This document shows, piece after piece, positions 25,461-37,980 of a stretch of 64,000 nt of DNA. Each line of letters begins with the position of its first letter. Position 1 is the first letter of the stretch. This stretch comes from Clusia tigrina (lineage: Eukaryota > Arthropoda > Insecta > Diptera > Clusiidae). The notes beneath the pieces are model-generated. The model did not search any database. It was given only the letters and a program-made list of their open reading frames with translations, and was not told the DNA's origin. The DNA is taken from positions 84,019,995 to 84,083,994 of the forward strand of contig OV050031.1 in the NCBI GenBank assembly GCA_920105625.2, given 5' to 3'. The position numbers were made by a program, and so were the translations under genes.

Positions 25461-27880
25461 AGACGCCTACAAAGATGCTGACAGAGGCTGCTACGCCGAC
25501 TGAGGCACATAGGGGTATATATAGGCAGAGAGAAGGCAGCAGAACCCCCAATCAACAGCGGCAGCGACTGAGACGCCCACAGAAACGCTGACAGAGGCTG
25601 CGACGCTGACTGAGACGCCGACTGAGGCAGATAGGGGTAGATAAAGGCATAAAGAAGGCAGCAGACAGCCCCAATCGACAGCGGCAACGACTGAGACGCC
25701 TACAGAGATGCTGACAGAGGCTGCGACGCCGACTGAGGCAGATAGGGGTGGATATAGGCATAGAGAAGGCAGCAGACCCCCCAATCGACAGCGGCAACGA
25801 CTGAGACGCCTACAGAGATGCTGACAGTGACTGCGACGCCGACTGAGACATCGACTGACTCAGATAGGGGTAGATAAAGGCATAGAGAAGGCAGCAGACC
25901 CCCCAATCGACAGCGGCAGCGACTGAGACGACTACAGAGACGCTGACAGAGGCTGCGACGGTTGCGACTCCGACTGAGGCAGATAGGGGTGGACCCGCCC
26001 AATCGACAGCGGCAACGACTGAGACGCCTACAGAGACGCTGGCAGAGGCTGCGACGCAGACTGATACGCCGACTGAGGCAGATAGGGGTAGATATAGGCA
26101 TAGAGAAGGCAGCAGACCCCCCAATGGAGAGCGGCAGCGACTGAGACGCCTACAGAGCCGCCGACTGAGACGCCGACTGAGGCAGATAGGGGTAGATACT
26201 GGCATAGAGAAGGAAGCAGACCCCCCAATCGAGAGCGGCAGCGACTGAGACGCCTACAGAGTCGCTGACAGAGGTTGCGACGCCAACTGAGACGCCGACT
26301 GACGCATATAGGGGTAGATATTGGCATAGAGAAGGCAGCAGACAGCCCCAATCGACAGCGGCAACGACTGAGACGCCTACAGAGACGCTGACAGAGGCTG
26401 CGACGCCGACTGAGACGCCGCCTGAAGCAGATAGGGGTAGATATAGGCATAGAAAAGGCAGCAGATCCCCCAATCGACAGCGGCAACGACTGAGACGCCT
26501 ACTGACACGGTGACAGAGGCTGCGACGCCGACTGAGACGCCGACTGTGGCAGATAGGGACAGATATAGGCATAGAAAAGGCAGCAGACCCCCCAATCGAC
26601 AGCGGCAACGACTGAGACGCCTACAGAGACGCTGACAGTGACTGCGACGCCGACTGAGACATCGACTGAGTCAGATAGGGGTAGATATAGGCATAGAGAA
26701 GGCAGCAGACCCCCCAATCGACAGCGGCAGCGACTGAGACGACTACAGAGACGCTGGCAGAGGCTGCGACGCAGACTGAGGCAGATAGTGGTAGATATAG
26801 GCATAGAGAAGGTAGCAGATCCCCAATCGACAGCAGCAACGACTGAGACGCCTACAGAGACGCGGACTGAGACGCCGACTGAGGCAGATAGGGGTAGACA
26901 CAGGCATAGAGAAGGAAGCAGACCCCCCAATCGACAGCGGCAGCGACTTGGACGCCTACAGAGATGCTGACAAAGGCTGCGACGCCGACTGAGGCAGATA
27001 GTGGTAGATATAGGCATAGAGAAGGTAGCAGATCCCCAATCGACAGCAGCAACGACTGAGACGCCTACAGAGACGCTGACAGAGGCTGCGACGCCGACTG
27101 AGACGCCGACTGAGGCAGATAGGGGTAGATATAGGCATAGAGAAGGCGGCAGACCCCCAAATCGACAGCGGCAACGACTGAGACGACTACAGAGACGCTG
27201 GCAGAGGCTGCGACGCAGACTGAGACGCCGACTGAGGCAGATAGGGGTAGATATAGGCATAGAGAAGGCAGCAGAACCCCCAATCAACAGCGGCAGCGAC
27301 TGAGACGCCTACAGAGACGCTGGCAGACGCTGCGACGCAGACTGAGACATCGACTGAGTCAGATAGGGGTAGATATAGGCATAGAGAAGGCAGCAGACCC
27401 CCCAATCGACAGCGGCAGCGACTGAGACGACTACAGAGACGCTGGCAGAGGCTGCGACGCAGACTGAGACGCCGACTGAGGCAGATAGGGGTAGATATAG
27501 GCATAGAGAAGGCAGCAGACCCCCCAATGGACAGCGGCAGCGACTGAGACGCCTACAGAGCCGCGGACTGAGACGCCGACTGAGGCAGATAGGGGTAGAC
27601 ACAGGCATAGAGAAGGCGGCAGACCCCCAAATCGACAGCGGCAGCGACTGAGACGCCTACAGAGATGCTGACAGAGGCTGCGACGCCGACTGAGGCAGAT
27701 AGGGGTAGATATAGGCATAGAGAAGGTAGCAGATCCCCAATCGACAGCAGCAACGACTGAGACACATACAGAGACGCTGACAGAAGCTGCGACGCCGACT
27801 GAGACGCCGACTGAGGCAGATAGGGGTAGATATAGGCATAGAGAAGGCGGCAGACCCCCAAATCGACAGCGGCAGCGACT

Positions 27881-27916
27881 GAGACGCCTTCAGAGACGCC
27901 TTCAGAGACGCCTTCA
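27881..27916 (+). repeat. 12-mer expansion, three copies of GAGACGCCTTCA
   Basis: Three perfect tandem copies precede GAGATGCTGACAGAGG. The near-identical segment at about 28481-28504 has two copies, so these neighbouring higher-order segments differ by one 12-mer. Confidence 0.85.
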
Positions 27917-30900
27917 GAGATGCTGACAGAGGCTGCGACGCCGACTGAGACGCCGACTGAGGTAGATAGGGGTAGATATAGGCATAGAGAAGGCAGCAGA
28001 CCACCCCATCGACAACGGCAGCGACTGAGACGCCTACAGAGACGCTGACAGAGGCTGCGACGCCGACTGAGGCAGATAGGGGTAGATATAGGCATAGAGA
28101 AGGTAACAGACCCCCCCAATCGACAGCGGCAGCGACTGAGACTCCTACAAAAACGCTGACAGAGGCTGCGACGCCGACTGCGGCAGTTAGGGGTAGATAT
28201 AGGCATACAAAAGGCAGCAGACAGCCCCAATCGACAGCGGCAGCGACTGAGACGCCTACAGAGATGCTGACAGAGGCTGCGACGCCGACTGAGGCAGATA
28301 GGGGTAGATATAGGCATAGAGAAGTAGCAGATCCCCAATCGACAGCAGCAACGACTGAGACACATACAGAGACGCTGACAGAAGCTGCGACGCCGACTGA
28401 GACGCCGACTGAGGCAGATAGGGGTAGATATAGGCATAGAGAAGGCGGCAGACCCCCAAATCGACAGCGGCAGCGACTGAGACGCCTTCAGAGACGCCTT
28501 CAGAGATGCTGACAGAGGCTGCGACGCCGACTGAGACGCCGACTGAGGTAGATAGGGGTAGATATAGGCATAGAGAAGGCAGCAGACCACCCCATCGACA
28601 ACGGCAGCGACTGAGACGCCTACAGAGACGCTGACAGAGGCTGCGACGCCGACTGAGGCAGATAGGGGTATATATAGGCATAGAGAAGGCAGCAGAACCC
28701 CCAATCAACAGCGGCAGCGACTGAGACGCCTACAGAAACGCTGACAGAGGCTGCGACATCGACTGAGGCAGATAGGGGTAGATAAAGGCATAAAGAAGGC
28801 AGCAGACAGCCACAATCGACAGCGGCAATGACTGAGACGCCTACAGAGACTCTGATAGAGGCTGCGGCGCCGACTGAGACGCCGACTGAGGCAGATTGGG
28901 GTAGATATAGGCATATAGAAGGCAGCAGACCCCCCCAAAAGACAGCGGCAGCGACTGAGACGTCTACAGATACGATGACAGCGGCTGCGACGCCAACTGA
29001 GGCAGATAGGGGTGGATATAGGCATGGATAAGGCAGAAGACCCCCCAATCGACAGCTGCAGGGACTGAGACGCCTTCAGAGGTTGCGACGCCGACTGAGA
29101 CGCCGACTGAGGTAGATAGGGGTGGATATAGGCATGGAGAAGCAGAATACCCCCCAATCGACAGCTGCAGCGACTGAGACGCCTTCAGAGACGCCTTCAG
29201 AGATGCTGACAGAGGCTGCGACGCCGACTGAGACGCCGACTGAGGTAGATAGGGGTATATATAGGCATAGAGAAGGCAGCAGAACCCCCAATCAACAGCG
29301 CCAGCGACTGAGACGTCTACAGATACGATGACAGCGGCTGCGGCGCCGACTGAAACGCCAAGTGAGGCACATAGGGGTGGATATAGGCATGGAGAAGGCA
29401 GAAGACCCCCAATCGACAGCTGCAGCGACTGAGACGCCTACAGAGATACTGACAGAGGCTGCGACGCCGGCTGAGGCAGATAGTGGTAGATAGAGGCATA
29501 GAGAAGGTAGCAGATCCCCAATCGACAGCAGCCACGACTGAGACACCTACAGAGACGCTGACAGAGGCTGCGACGCCGACTGAGACGCCGACTGAGGCAG
29601 ATAGGGGTAGATATAGGCATAGAGAAGGCGGCAGACCCCCAAATCGACAGCGGCAGCGACTGAGACGCCTTCAGAGACGCCTTCAGAGACGCTGACAGAG
29701 GCTGCGACGCCGACTGAGACGCCGACTGAGGTAGATAGGGGTAAATATAGGCATAGAGAAGGCAGCAGACCACCCAATCGACAACGGCAGCGACTGAGAC
29801 GCCTACAGAGACGCTGACAGAGGCTGCGACGCCGACTGAGGCAGATAGGGGTAGATATAGGGATAGAGAAGGTAACAGACCCCCCAATCGACAGCGGCAG
29901 CGACTGAGACTCCTACACAAACGCTGGCAGAGGCTGCGACGCCGACTGAGGCAGATAGGGGTAGATAAAGGCATACAGAAGGCAGCAGACAGCCCCAATC
30001 GACAGCGGCAGCGACTGAGACGCCTACAAAGATGCTGACAGAGGCTGCTACGCCGGCTGAGGCACATAGGGGTATATATAGGCATAGAGAAGGCAGCAGA
30101 ACCCCCAATCAACAGCGGCAGCGACTGAGACGCCTACAGAAACGCTGACAGAGGCTGCGACACCGACTGAGACGCCGACTGAGGCAGATAGGGGTAGATA
30201 AAGGCATAAAGAAGGCAGCAGACAGCCCCAATCGACAGCGGCAACGACTGAGACGCCTACAGAGACGCTGACAGAGGCTGCGGCGCCGTCTGAGGCAGAT
30301 TGGGGTAGATATAAGCATATAGAAGGCAGCAGACCCCCCAAAAGACAGCGGCAGCGACTGAGACGTCTACAGATACGATGACAGCGGCTGCGACGCCGAC
30401 TGAGACGCCAACTGAGGCAGATAGGGGTGGATATAGGCATGGAGAAGCAGAATACCCCCCAATCGACAGCTGCAGCGACTGAGACGCCTTCAGAGACGCT
30501 GACAGAGCTTGCGACGCCGACTGAGTCGCCGACTGAGGTAGATAGGGGTAGATATAGGCATAGAGAAGGCAGCAGACCACCCAATCGACAACGGCAGCGA
30601 CTGAGACGCTTACAGAGACGCTGACAGAGGCTGCGACGCCGACTGAGACGCCGACTGAGGCAGATAGGGGTAGATAAAGGCATACAGAAGGCAGCAGACA
30701 GCCCCAAACGACATCGGCAGCGACTGAGACGCCTACAAAGATGCTGACAGAGGCTGCGACGCCGACTGAGGTAGATAGGGGTAGATATAGGCATAGAGAA
30801 GTCAGCAGACCCCCCAATCAACAGCGGCAGCGACTGAGACGCCTACAGAAACGCTGACAGAGGTTGCGACGCCGACTGAGGCAGATAGGGGTAGATATAG

Positions 30901-33160
30901 GCATAGAGAAGGCGGCAGACCCCCAAATCGACAGCGGCAGCGACTGAGACGCCTGCAAAAACGCCTTCAGAGACGCTGACAGAGGCTGCGACGCCGACTG
31001 AGACGCCGACTGAGGTAGATAGGGGTGGATATAGGCATAGAGAAGGCAACAGACCCCCCAATCGTCAGCGGCAGCGACTGAGACGGCTACAGAGACGCTG
31101 GCAGAGGCTGCGACGCCGACTGAGACTCCGACTGAGGTAGATAGGGGTAGATATAAGCATAGAGAAGGCAGCAGACCCCCCATCGACAGCGGCAGCGACT
31201 GAGACGCCTGCAGAGACGCTGACAGAGGTTGCGACGCCGACTGAGACGCCGACTGAGGCATATAAGGGTAGATATTGGCATAGAGAAGGCAGCAGACGCC
31301 CTAATCGACAACGGCAGCGACTGAGACGCCTACAGGGACGCTGACAGAGGCTGCGACTGCTGCGACGCCTACTGAGACGCCGACTGAGGCAGATAGGGGT
31401 AGATATAGGCATGGAGAAGGCAGAAGACCCCCCAATCGACAGCTGCAGCGACTGAGACGCCTACAGAGATGCTGACAGAGGCTGCGACGCCGACTGAGGT
31501 AGATAGGGGTCGGTATAGGTATAGAGATGGCAGCAGACCCCCCAATCGACAGCGGCAACGACTGAGACGCCTACAGAGACGCTGACAAAGGCTGCGGCGC
31601 CGACCGAGACGCCGACTGTGGCAGATTGGGGTCGATATAGGCATATAGATGGCAGCAGACCCCCCAATCGACACCGGAAGCGACTGAGACTCCTACAGAA
31701 ACGCTGACAGAGGCTGCGACGCCGACTGAGGCAGATAGCGGTATATATAGGCATAGAGAAGGCAGCAGAACCCCCAATCAACAGCGGCAGCGACTGAGAC
31801 GCCTACAGAAACGCTGACAGAGGCTGCGATGCCGACTGAGGCAGATAGGGGTAGATATAGGCATATAGAAGGCAGCAGACACCCCAAAGACAGCGGCAGC
31901 GACTGAGACATCTACAGATACGATGACAGCGGCTGCGACGCCGACTGAGACGCCAACTGAGGCAGATAGGGGTGGATATAGGCATGGAGAAGGCATAAGA
32001 CCCCCAATCGACAGCTGCAGCGACTGAGACGCCTACAGAGATGCTGACAGAGGCTGCGACGCCGACTGAGGCAGATAGGGGTAGATATAGGCATAGAGAA
32101 GGTAGCAGATCCCCCAATCGACGGCAGCAACGACTGAGACGCTTGCAGAGACGCTGACAGAGGCTGCGACGCCGACTGAGACGCCGACTGAAGCAGATAG
32201 GGGTAGATATAGGCATAGAGAAGGGAGCAGACCACCCAATCGACAACGGCAGCGACTGACACGCCCACAGAGTAGCTGACAGAGGCTGCGACGCCGACTG
32301 AGACGCCAAGTGAGGCAGATAGGGGTAGATTTAGGCATAGAGAAGGCAGCAGACCCCCCAATCGACAGCTGCAGCGCTTGAGACACCTACAGAGACGCTG
32401 ACAGAGGCTGCGACGCCGACTGAGGTAGATAGGGGTAGATATAGGCATAGAGAACGAAGCAGACCCCCCAATTAACAGTGGCAGCGATTGAGACGCCTTC
32501 AGATACGCTGACAGAGGCTGCGACGCCGACTGAGACGCCGACTGAGGCAGATAGGGGTAGATATAGGCATAGAGAAGGCGGCAGACCCCCCAATCGACAG
32601 CTGTAGCGCTTGAGACACCTACAGAGACGCTGACAGAGGCTGCGACGCCGACTGAGGCAGATAGGGGTAGATATAGGCATAGAGAAGGTAACAGACCCCC
32701 CAATCGACAGCGGCAGCGACTGAGACCCCTACACAAACGCTGACAGAGGCTGCGACGCCGACTGAGGCAGATTGTGGTAGATATAGGCATAGAGAAGGCA
32801 ACAGGCCCCCTATCGACAGCGGCAACGACTGAGACGGCAACAGAGACGCTGACAGAGGCTGCGACGCCGACTGAGGCAGATAGAGGTAGATAAAGGCATA
32901 AAGAAGGCAGCAGACAGCCCCAAACCACAGCGGCAACGACTGAGACGCCTACAGAGACGCTGACAGAGGCTGCGACGCCGACTGAGACGCCGACTGAGGC
33001 AGATAGGGGTAGATATAGGCAAAGAGAAGGCGGCAGACCCCCCAATCGATAGCTGCAGCGCTTGAGACACCCACAGAGACGCTGACAGAGGCTGCGACGC
33101 CGACTCAGACGCCGACTGAAGCAGATAGGGGTAGATATTGGCATAGAGAAAGCACCAGAC

Positions 33161-33960
33161 CCCCAATCGACAACGGCAGCGACTGAGACGCCTACAGAGA
33201 CTCTGACAGAGGCTGCGACGGCTACGACACCGACTGAGACGCCGACAGAGGCAGATACGGGTAGATATAAGCATAGAGAAGGCAGCAAACCCCCCAATGG
33301 GGAGCGGCAGCGACTGAGACGCCTACAGAGACGCCGACTGAGACGCCGACTGAGGTAGATATAGGTATAGAGAAGGCAGAAGAACCCCCAATCGACATCG
33401 GCAACGACTGACACTCCCACAGAGACGCTGACAGAGGCTTCGACGCCGACTGAGACGCCGACTGAGGTTGATAGGGGTAGATATAGGCATAGAGAAGGCA
33501 GCAGACCCCCCAATGGACAGCGGCAGCGACTGAGACGCCTACAGAGACGCTGACAGAGGCTGCGATGCCGACTGAGACGCCGACTGAGGCAGATAGGGGC
33601 AGATATCGGCATAGAGAAAGCAGCAGACCACCCAACCGTCAGCGGCAGCGACTGAGACGCCTACAGAGAGGCTGACAGAGGCTGCGACGCCGACTGAGAC
33701 TCCGACTGAGGTAGATAGGGGTAGATATAGGCATAGAGAAGGAAGCAGACCCCCCAATCAACAGTAGCAGCGATTGAGACGCCTGCAGATACGCTGACAG
33801 AGGCTGCGACGCCGACTGAGACGCCGACTGAGGCAGATAGGGGTAGATATAGGCAAAGAGAAGGCGGCAGACCCCCCAATCGACAGCTGCAGCGCTTGAG
33901 ACACCTACAGAGACGCTGACAGAGGCTGCGACGCCGACTCAGACGCCGACTGAAGCAGAC
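33161..33960. repeat. 800-bp tandem duplication, copy 1
   Basis: The stretch beginning CCCCAATCGACAACGGCAGC at 33161 recurs exactly 800 bp later at 33961. Shared rare markers include GGCTACGACACCGACTG, GATACGGGTAGATATAAGC, GAGGTAGATATAGGTATAG and GGCTTCGACGCCGAC. The copy-specific bases near 33667 (GAGAGGCTGACAG) and 34467 (GAGTGGCTGACAG) keep the 800-bp offset. Confidence 0.85.
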
Positions 33961-33970
33961 CCCCAATCGA
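33950..33970 (+). repeat. 34-bp deletion at the join of the 800-bp duplication
   Basis: Here GACTGAAGCAGA runs straight into CCCCCAATCGACAACGG. The corresponding place near 33115-33165, and again near 37670, has about 34 further bases of monomer tail. The join lies at an AGCAGA direct repeat. It coincides with the boundary between the two 800-bp copies, so the same event may have made both. Confidence 0.8.
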
Positions 33971-34520
33971 CAACGGCAGCGACTGAGACGCCTACAGAGA
34001 CTCTGACAGAGGCTGCGACGGCTACGACACCGACTGAGACGCCGACAGAGGCAGATACGGGTAGATATAAGCATAGAGAAGGCAGCAAACCCCCCAATGG
34101 GCAGCGGCAGCGACTGAGACGCCTACAGAGACGCCGACTGAGACGCCGACTGAGGTAGATATAGGTATAGAGAAGGCAGAAGAACCCCCAATCGACATCG
34201 GCAACGCCTGAGACTCCCACAGAGACGCTGACAGAGGCTTCGACGCCGACTGAGACGCCGACTGAGGTTGATAGGGGTAGATATAGGCATAGAGAAGGCA
34301 GCAGACCCCCCAATGGACAGCGGCAGCGACTGAGACGCCTACAGAGACGCTGACAGAGGCTGCGATGCCGACTGAGACGCCGACTGAGGCAGATAGGGGT
34401 AGATATAGGCATAGAGAAAGCAGCAGACCACCCAACCGTCAGCGGCAGCGACTGAGACGCCTACAGAGTGGCTGACAGAGGCTGCGACGCCGACTGAGAC
34501 TCCGACTGAGGTAGATAGGG
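33961..34520. repeat. 800-bp tandem duplication, copy 2 (partial)
   Basis: This stretch follows copy 1 closely to about 34520. Copy 1 then continues with GGAAGCAGACC, whereas this copy continues with GGCAGCAGACCCCCAATCG. The remainder of the 800-bp unit is therefore replaced by another monomer type. Confidence 0.8.
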
Positions 34521-34900
34521 GTAGATATAAGCATAGAGAAGGCAGCAGACCCCCAATCGACAGCGGCAGCGACTGAGACGCCTACAGAGACGCTGACAGA
34601 GGTTGCGACGCCGACCGAGACGCCGACTGAGGCATATAAGGGTAGATATTGGCATACAGAAGGCAGCAGACGCCCCAATCGACAACGGCAGCGACTGAGA
34701 TGCCTACAAAGACGCTGACAGAGGCTGCGACTGCTGCGACGCCTACTGAGACGCCGACTGAGGCAGATAGGGGTGGATATAGGCATGGAGAAGGCAGAAG
34801 ACCCCCCAATCGACAGCTGCAGCGACTGAGACGCCTACAGAGATGCTGACAGAGGCTGCGACGCCGATTGAGGTAGATAGGGGTCGATATAGGCATAGAG

Positions 34901-35144
34901 ATGGCAGCAGACCCCCCAATCGACAGCGGCAACGACTGAGATGCCTATAGAGACGCTGACAAAGGCTGCGGCGCCGACCGAGACGCCGACTGAGGCAGAT
35001 TGGGGTAGATATAGGCATATAGAAGGCAGCAGACCCCCCAAAAGACAGCGGCAGCGACTGACACATCTACAGATACGATGACAGCGGCTGCGACGCCGAC
35101 TGAGACGCCAACTGAGACAGATAGGGGTGGATATAGGCATAGAG
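34901..35144. repeat. 244-bp dimer duplication, copy 1
   Basis: The segment from ATGGCAGCAGACC, through GATGCCTATAGAGACGC and GGCGCCGACCGAGACGCC, to the CCCCAAAAGACAGC monomer recurs exactly 244 bp (two 122-bp monomers) later at 35145. A further copy of the same dimer is at 38172, inside the larger duplication. Confidence 0.85.
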
Positions 35145-35388
35145 ATGGCAGCAGACCCCCCAATCGACAGCGGCAACGACTGAGATGCCTATAGAGACGC
35201 TGACAAAGGCTGCGGCGCCGACCGAGACGCCGACTGAGGCAGATTGGGGTAGATATAGGCATATAGAAGGCAGCAGACCCCCCAAAAGACAGCGGCAGCG
35301 ACTGACACATCTACAGATACGATGACAGCGGCTGCGACGCCGACTGAGACGCCAACTGAGGCAGATAGGGGTGGATATAGGCATGGAG
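35145..35388. repeat. 244-bp dimer duplication, copy 2
   Basis: This is the second copy of the dimer. The join is hybrid: the tail before it reads GGGGTGGATATAGGCATAGA where undisrupted copies have GGCATGGAGAAGG. That hybrid tail marks the exchange point within the shared GATATAGGCAT. Confidence 0.8.
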
Positions 35389-37384
35389 AAGGCAGAAGAC
35401 CCCCCCAATCGACAGTTGCAGCGACTGAGACGCCTACAGAGATGCTGACAGAGGCTGCGACGCCGACTGAGGCAGATAGGGGTAGATATAGGCATAGAGA
35501 AGGTAGCAGATCCCCCAATCGACAGCAGCAACGACTGAGACGCTTGCAGAGACGCTGACAGGGGCTGCGACGCCGACTGAGACGCCGACTGAAGCAGATA
35601 GGGGTAGATATAGGCATAGAGAAGGCAGCAGACCCCCCAATCCACAACGGCAGCAACTGAGACGCCTACAGAGTAGCTGACAGAGGCTGCGACGCCGACT
35701 GAGACGCCGAGTGAGGCAGATAGGGGTAGATTTAGGCATAGAGAAGGCAGCAGACCCCCCAATCGACAGCGGGAGCGACTGAGACGCCTACAGACACGGT
35801 GACAGAGATTGCGACGCCGACTGAGGTAGATAGGGGTAGATATAGGCATAGAGAAGGCAGCAGACCACCCAATCGACAACGGCAGCGACTGAGACGCCTA
35901 CAGAAACGCTGACAGAGGCTGTGACGCCGACTGAGTCTCCGACGGAGGCAGATAGGGGTAGATATAGGAATAGAGAAGGCAGCAGACACCCCAATCGACA
36001 GTGGCAGCGACTGAGACGCCTACAAGGATGCTGACAGAGGCTGCGACGCCGACTGAGGCAGATAGGGGTAGATATAGGCATAGAGAAGGTAACAAACCCC
36101 CCAATCGACAGCGGCAGCGACTGAGACCCCTACACAAACGCTGACAGAGGCTGCGACGCCGACTGAGGCAGACAGTGGTGGATATAGGCATAGAGAAGGC
36201 AACACTCCCCCAATCGACAGCGGCAACGGCTGAGACGCCAACAGAGACGCTGACAGAGGCTACGACGCCGACTGAGGCAGATAGGGGTAGATAAAGGCAT
36301 AAAAAAGGCAGCAGACAGCACCAAACCACAGCGGCAGCGACTGAGACGTCTACAGATACGATGACAGCGGCTGCGACGCCGACTGAGACGCCGACTGAGG
36401 TAGATAGGGGTAGATATAGGCATAGAGAAGGCGGCAGACCCCCAAATCAAAAGCGGCAGCGACAGAGACGCCTTCAGAGACGCTGACAGAGATTGCGACG
36501 CCGACTGAGGTAGATAGGGGTAGATATAGGCATAGAGAAGGAAGCAGACCCCCCAATCAACAGTGGCAGCGATTGAGACGCCTTCAGATACGCTGACAGA
36601 GGTTGCGACGCCGACTGAGATGCCGACTGAGGCAGATAGGGGTAGATAAAGGCATAAAGAAGGCAGCAGACAGCCCCAAACCACAGCGGCAGCGACTGAG
36701 ACGTCTACATATACGATGACAGCGGCTGCGACGCCGACTGAGACGCCGACTGAGGTAGATAGGGGTAGATATAGGCATAGAGAAGGCGGCAGACCCCCCA
36801 ATCGACAGCTGCAGCGACTGAGACGCCTTCAGAGACGCTGACAGAGGTTGCGACGCCGACTGAGACGCCGACTGAGGTAGATAGGGGTAGATATAGGCAT
36901 AGAGAAGGCAGCAGACCCCACAATCGACAACGGCAGCGACTGAGACGCCTACAGAGACGCTGACAGAGGCTGCAACGGCTGCGACGCCGACTGAGACGCC
37001 GACTTAGGCAGATAGGGGTAGATATAGGCATAGAGAAGGCAGCAGACCCCCCCAATCGACAGCGGCAGCGACTGAGACGCGTACAGAGACGCTGACAGAG
37101 GATGCGACGCCGACTGAGACGCCCACTGAGGCAAATAGGGGTAGATATAGGCATAGAGAAGGCGGCAGACCCCCAAATCGAAAGCGGCAGCGACTGAGAC
37201 GCCTTCAGAGACGCTGACAGAGATTGCGACGCCGACTGAGGTAGATAGGGGTAGATATAGGCATAGAGAAGGCAGCAGACCACCCAATCGACAACGGCAG
37301 CGACTGAGACGCCTACAGAAACGCTGACAGAGGCTGTGACGCCGTCTGAGACTCCGACTGAGGCAGATAGGGGTAGATATAGGC

Positions 37385-37425
37385 ATAGAGAAGGCAGCAG
37401 ACGCCTACAAGGATGCTGACAGAGG
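37385..37425 (+). repeat. Monomer lacking its first 30 bp
   Basis: GAAGGCAGCAGACGCCTACAA lacks the C-run anchor and about 30 bp compared with full copies near 36000. The same deletion is present in its duplicated counterparts at about 40650 and 63965 (there GCAGATGCCTACAAGG). It therefore predates those duplications and is a useful lineage marker. Confidence 0.8.
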
Positions 37426-37980
37426 CTGCGAGGCCGACTGAGGTAGATAGGGGTAGATATAGGCATAGAGAAGGAAGCAGACCCCCCAATAAACAGTGGC
37501 AGCGATTGAGACGCCTTCAGATACGCTGACAGAGGCTGCGACGCCGACTGAGGCAGATAGGGGTAGATATAGGCAGAGAGAAGACGGCAGACCCCCCAAT
37601 CGACAGCTGCAGCGCTTGAGACACCTACAGAGACGCTGACAGAGGCTGCGACGCCGACTCAGACGCCGACTGAAGCAGATAGGGGTAGATATTGGCATAG
37701 AGAAGGCAGCAGACCCCCCAATCGACAACGGCAGCGACTGAGACGCCTACAGAGACTCTGACAGAGGCTGCGACAGCTACGACGCCGACTGAGACGCCGA
37801 CTGAGGCAGATACGGGTAGATATAGGCATAGAGAAGGCAGCAAACTCCCCAATGGGCAGCGGCAGCGACTCAGACGCCTACAGAGACGCCGACTGAGACG
37901 CCGACTGAGGTAGATATAGGTATAGAGAAGGCAGAAGAACCCCCAATCGACAGCGGCAACGACTGAGACTCCCACAGAGA

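Larger units (their letters stand above)
34954..37980. repeat. 3.0-kb higher-order unit, copy 1
   Basis: This unit is followed directly by a second copy. The join is seen at about 37980, where GACTCCCACAGAGACGCTGA passes into CAAAGGCTGCGGCGCCGACC. Paired markers are GTAGATTTAGGC (35731/38756), GGCAACACTCCCCC (36201/39457), GGCTGCAACGGCTGCGAC (36971/40228) and GCAAACTCCCCAATGGG (37841/41110). Copy 1 lacks two monomers (about 231 bp) present near 39060-39290 in copy 2, and one 12-mer near 37540. Confidence 0.85.

Noticed and set aside
33430..33450. CENP-B box-like motif around CTTCGACGCCGACTG
   Set aside because: It shares TTCG with the CENP-B box but lacks the required downstream A and CGGG at the right spacing. 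I found no full match by eye.
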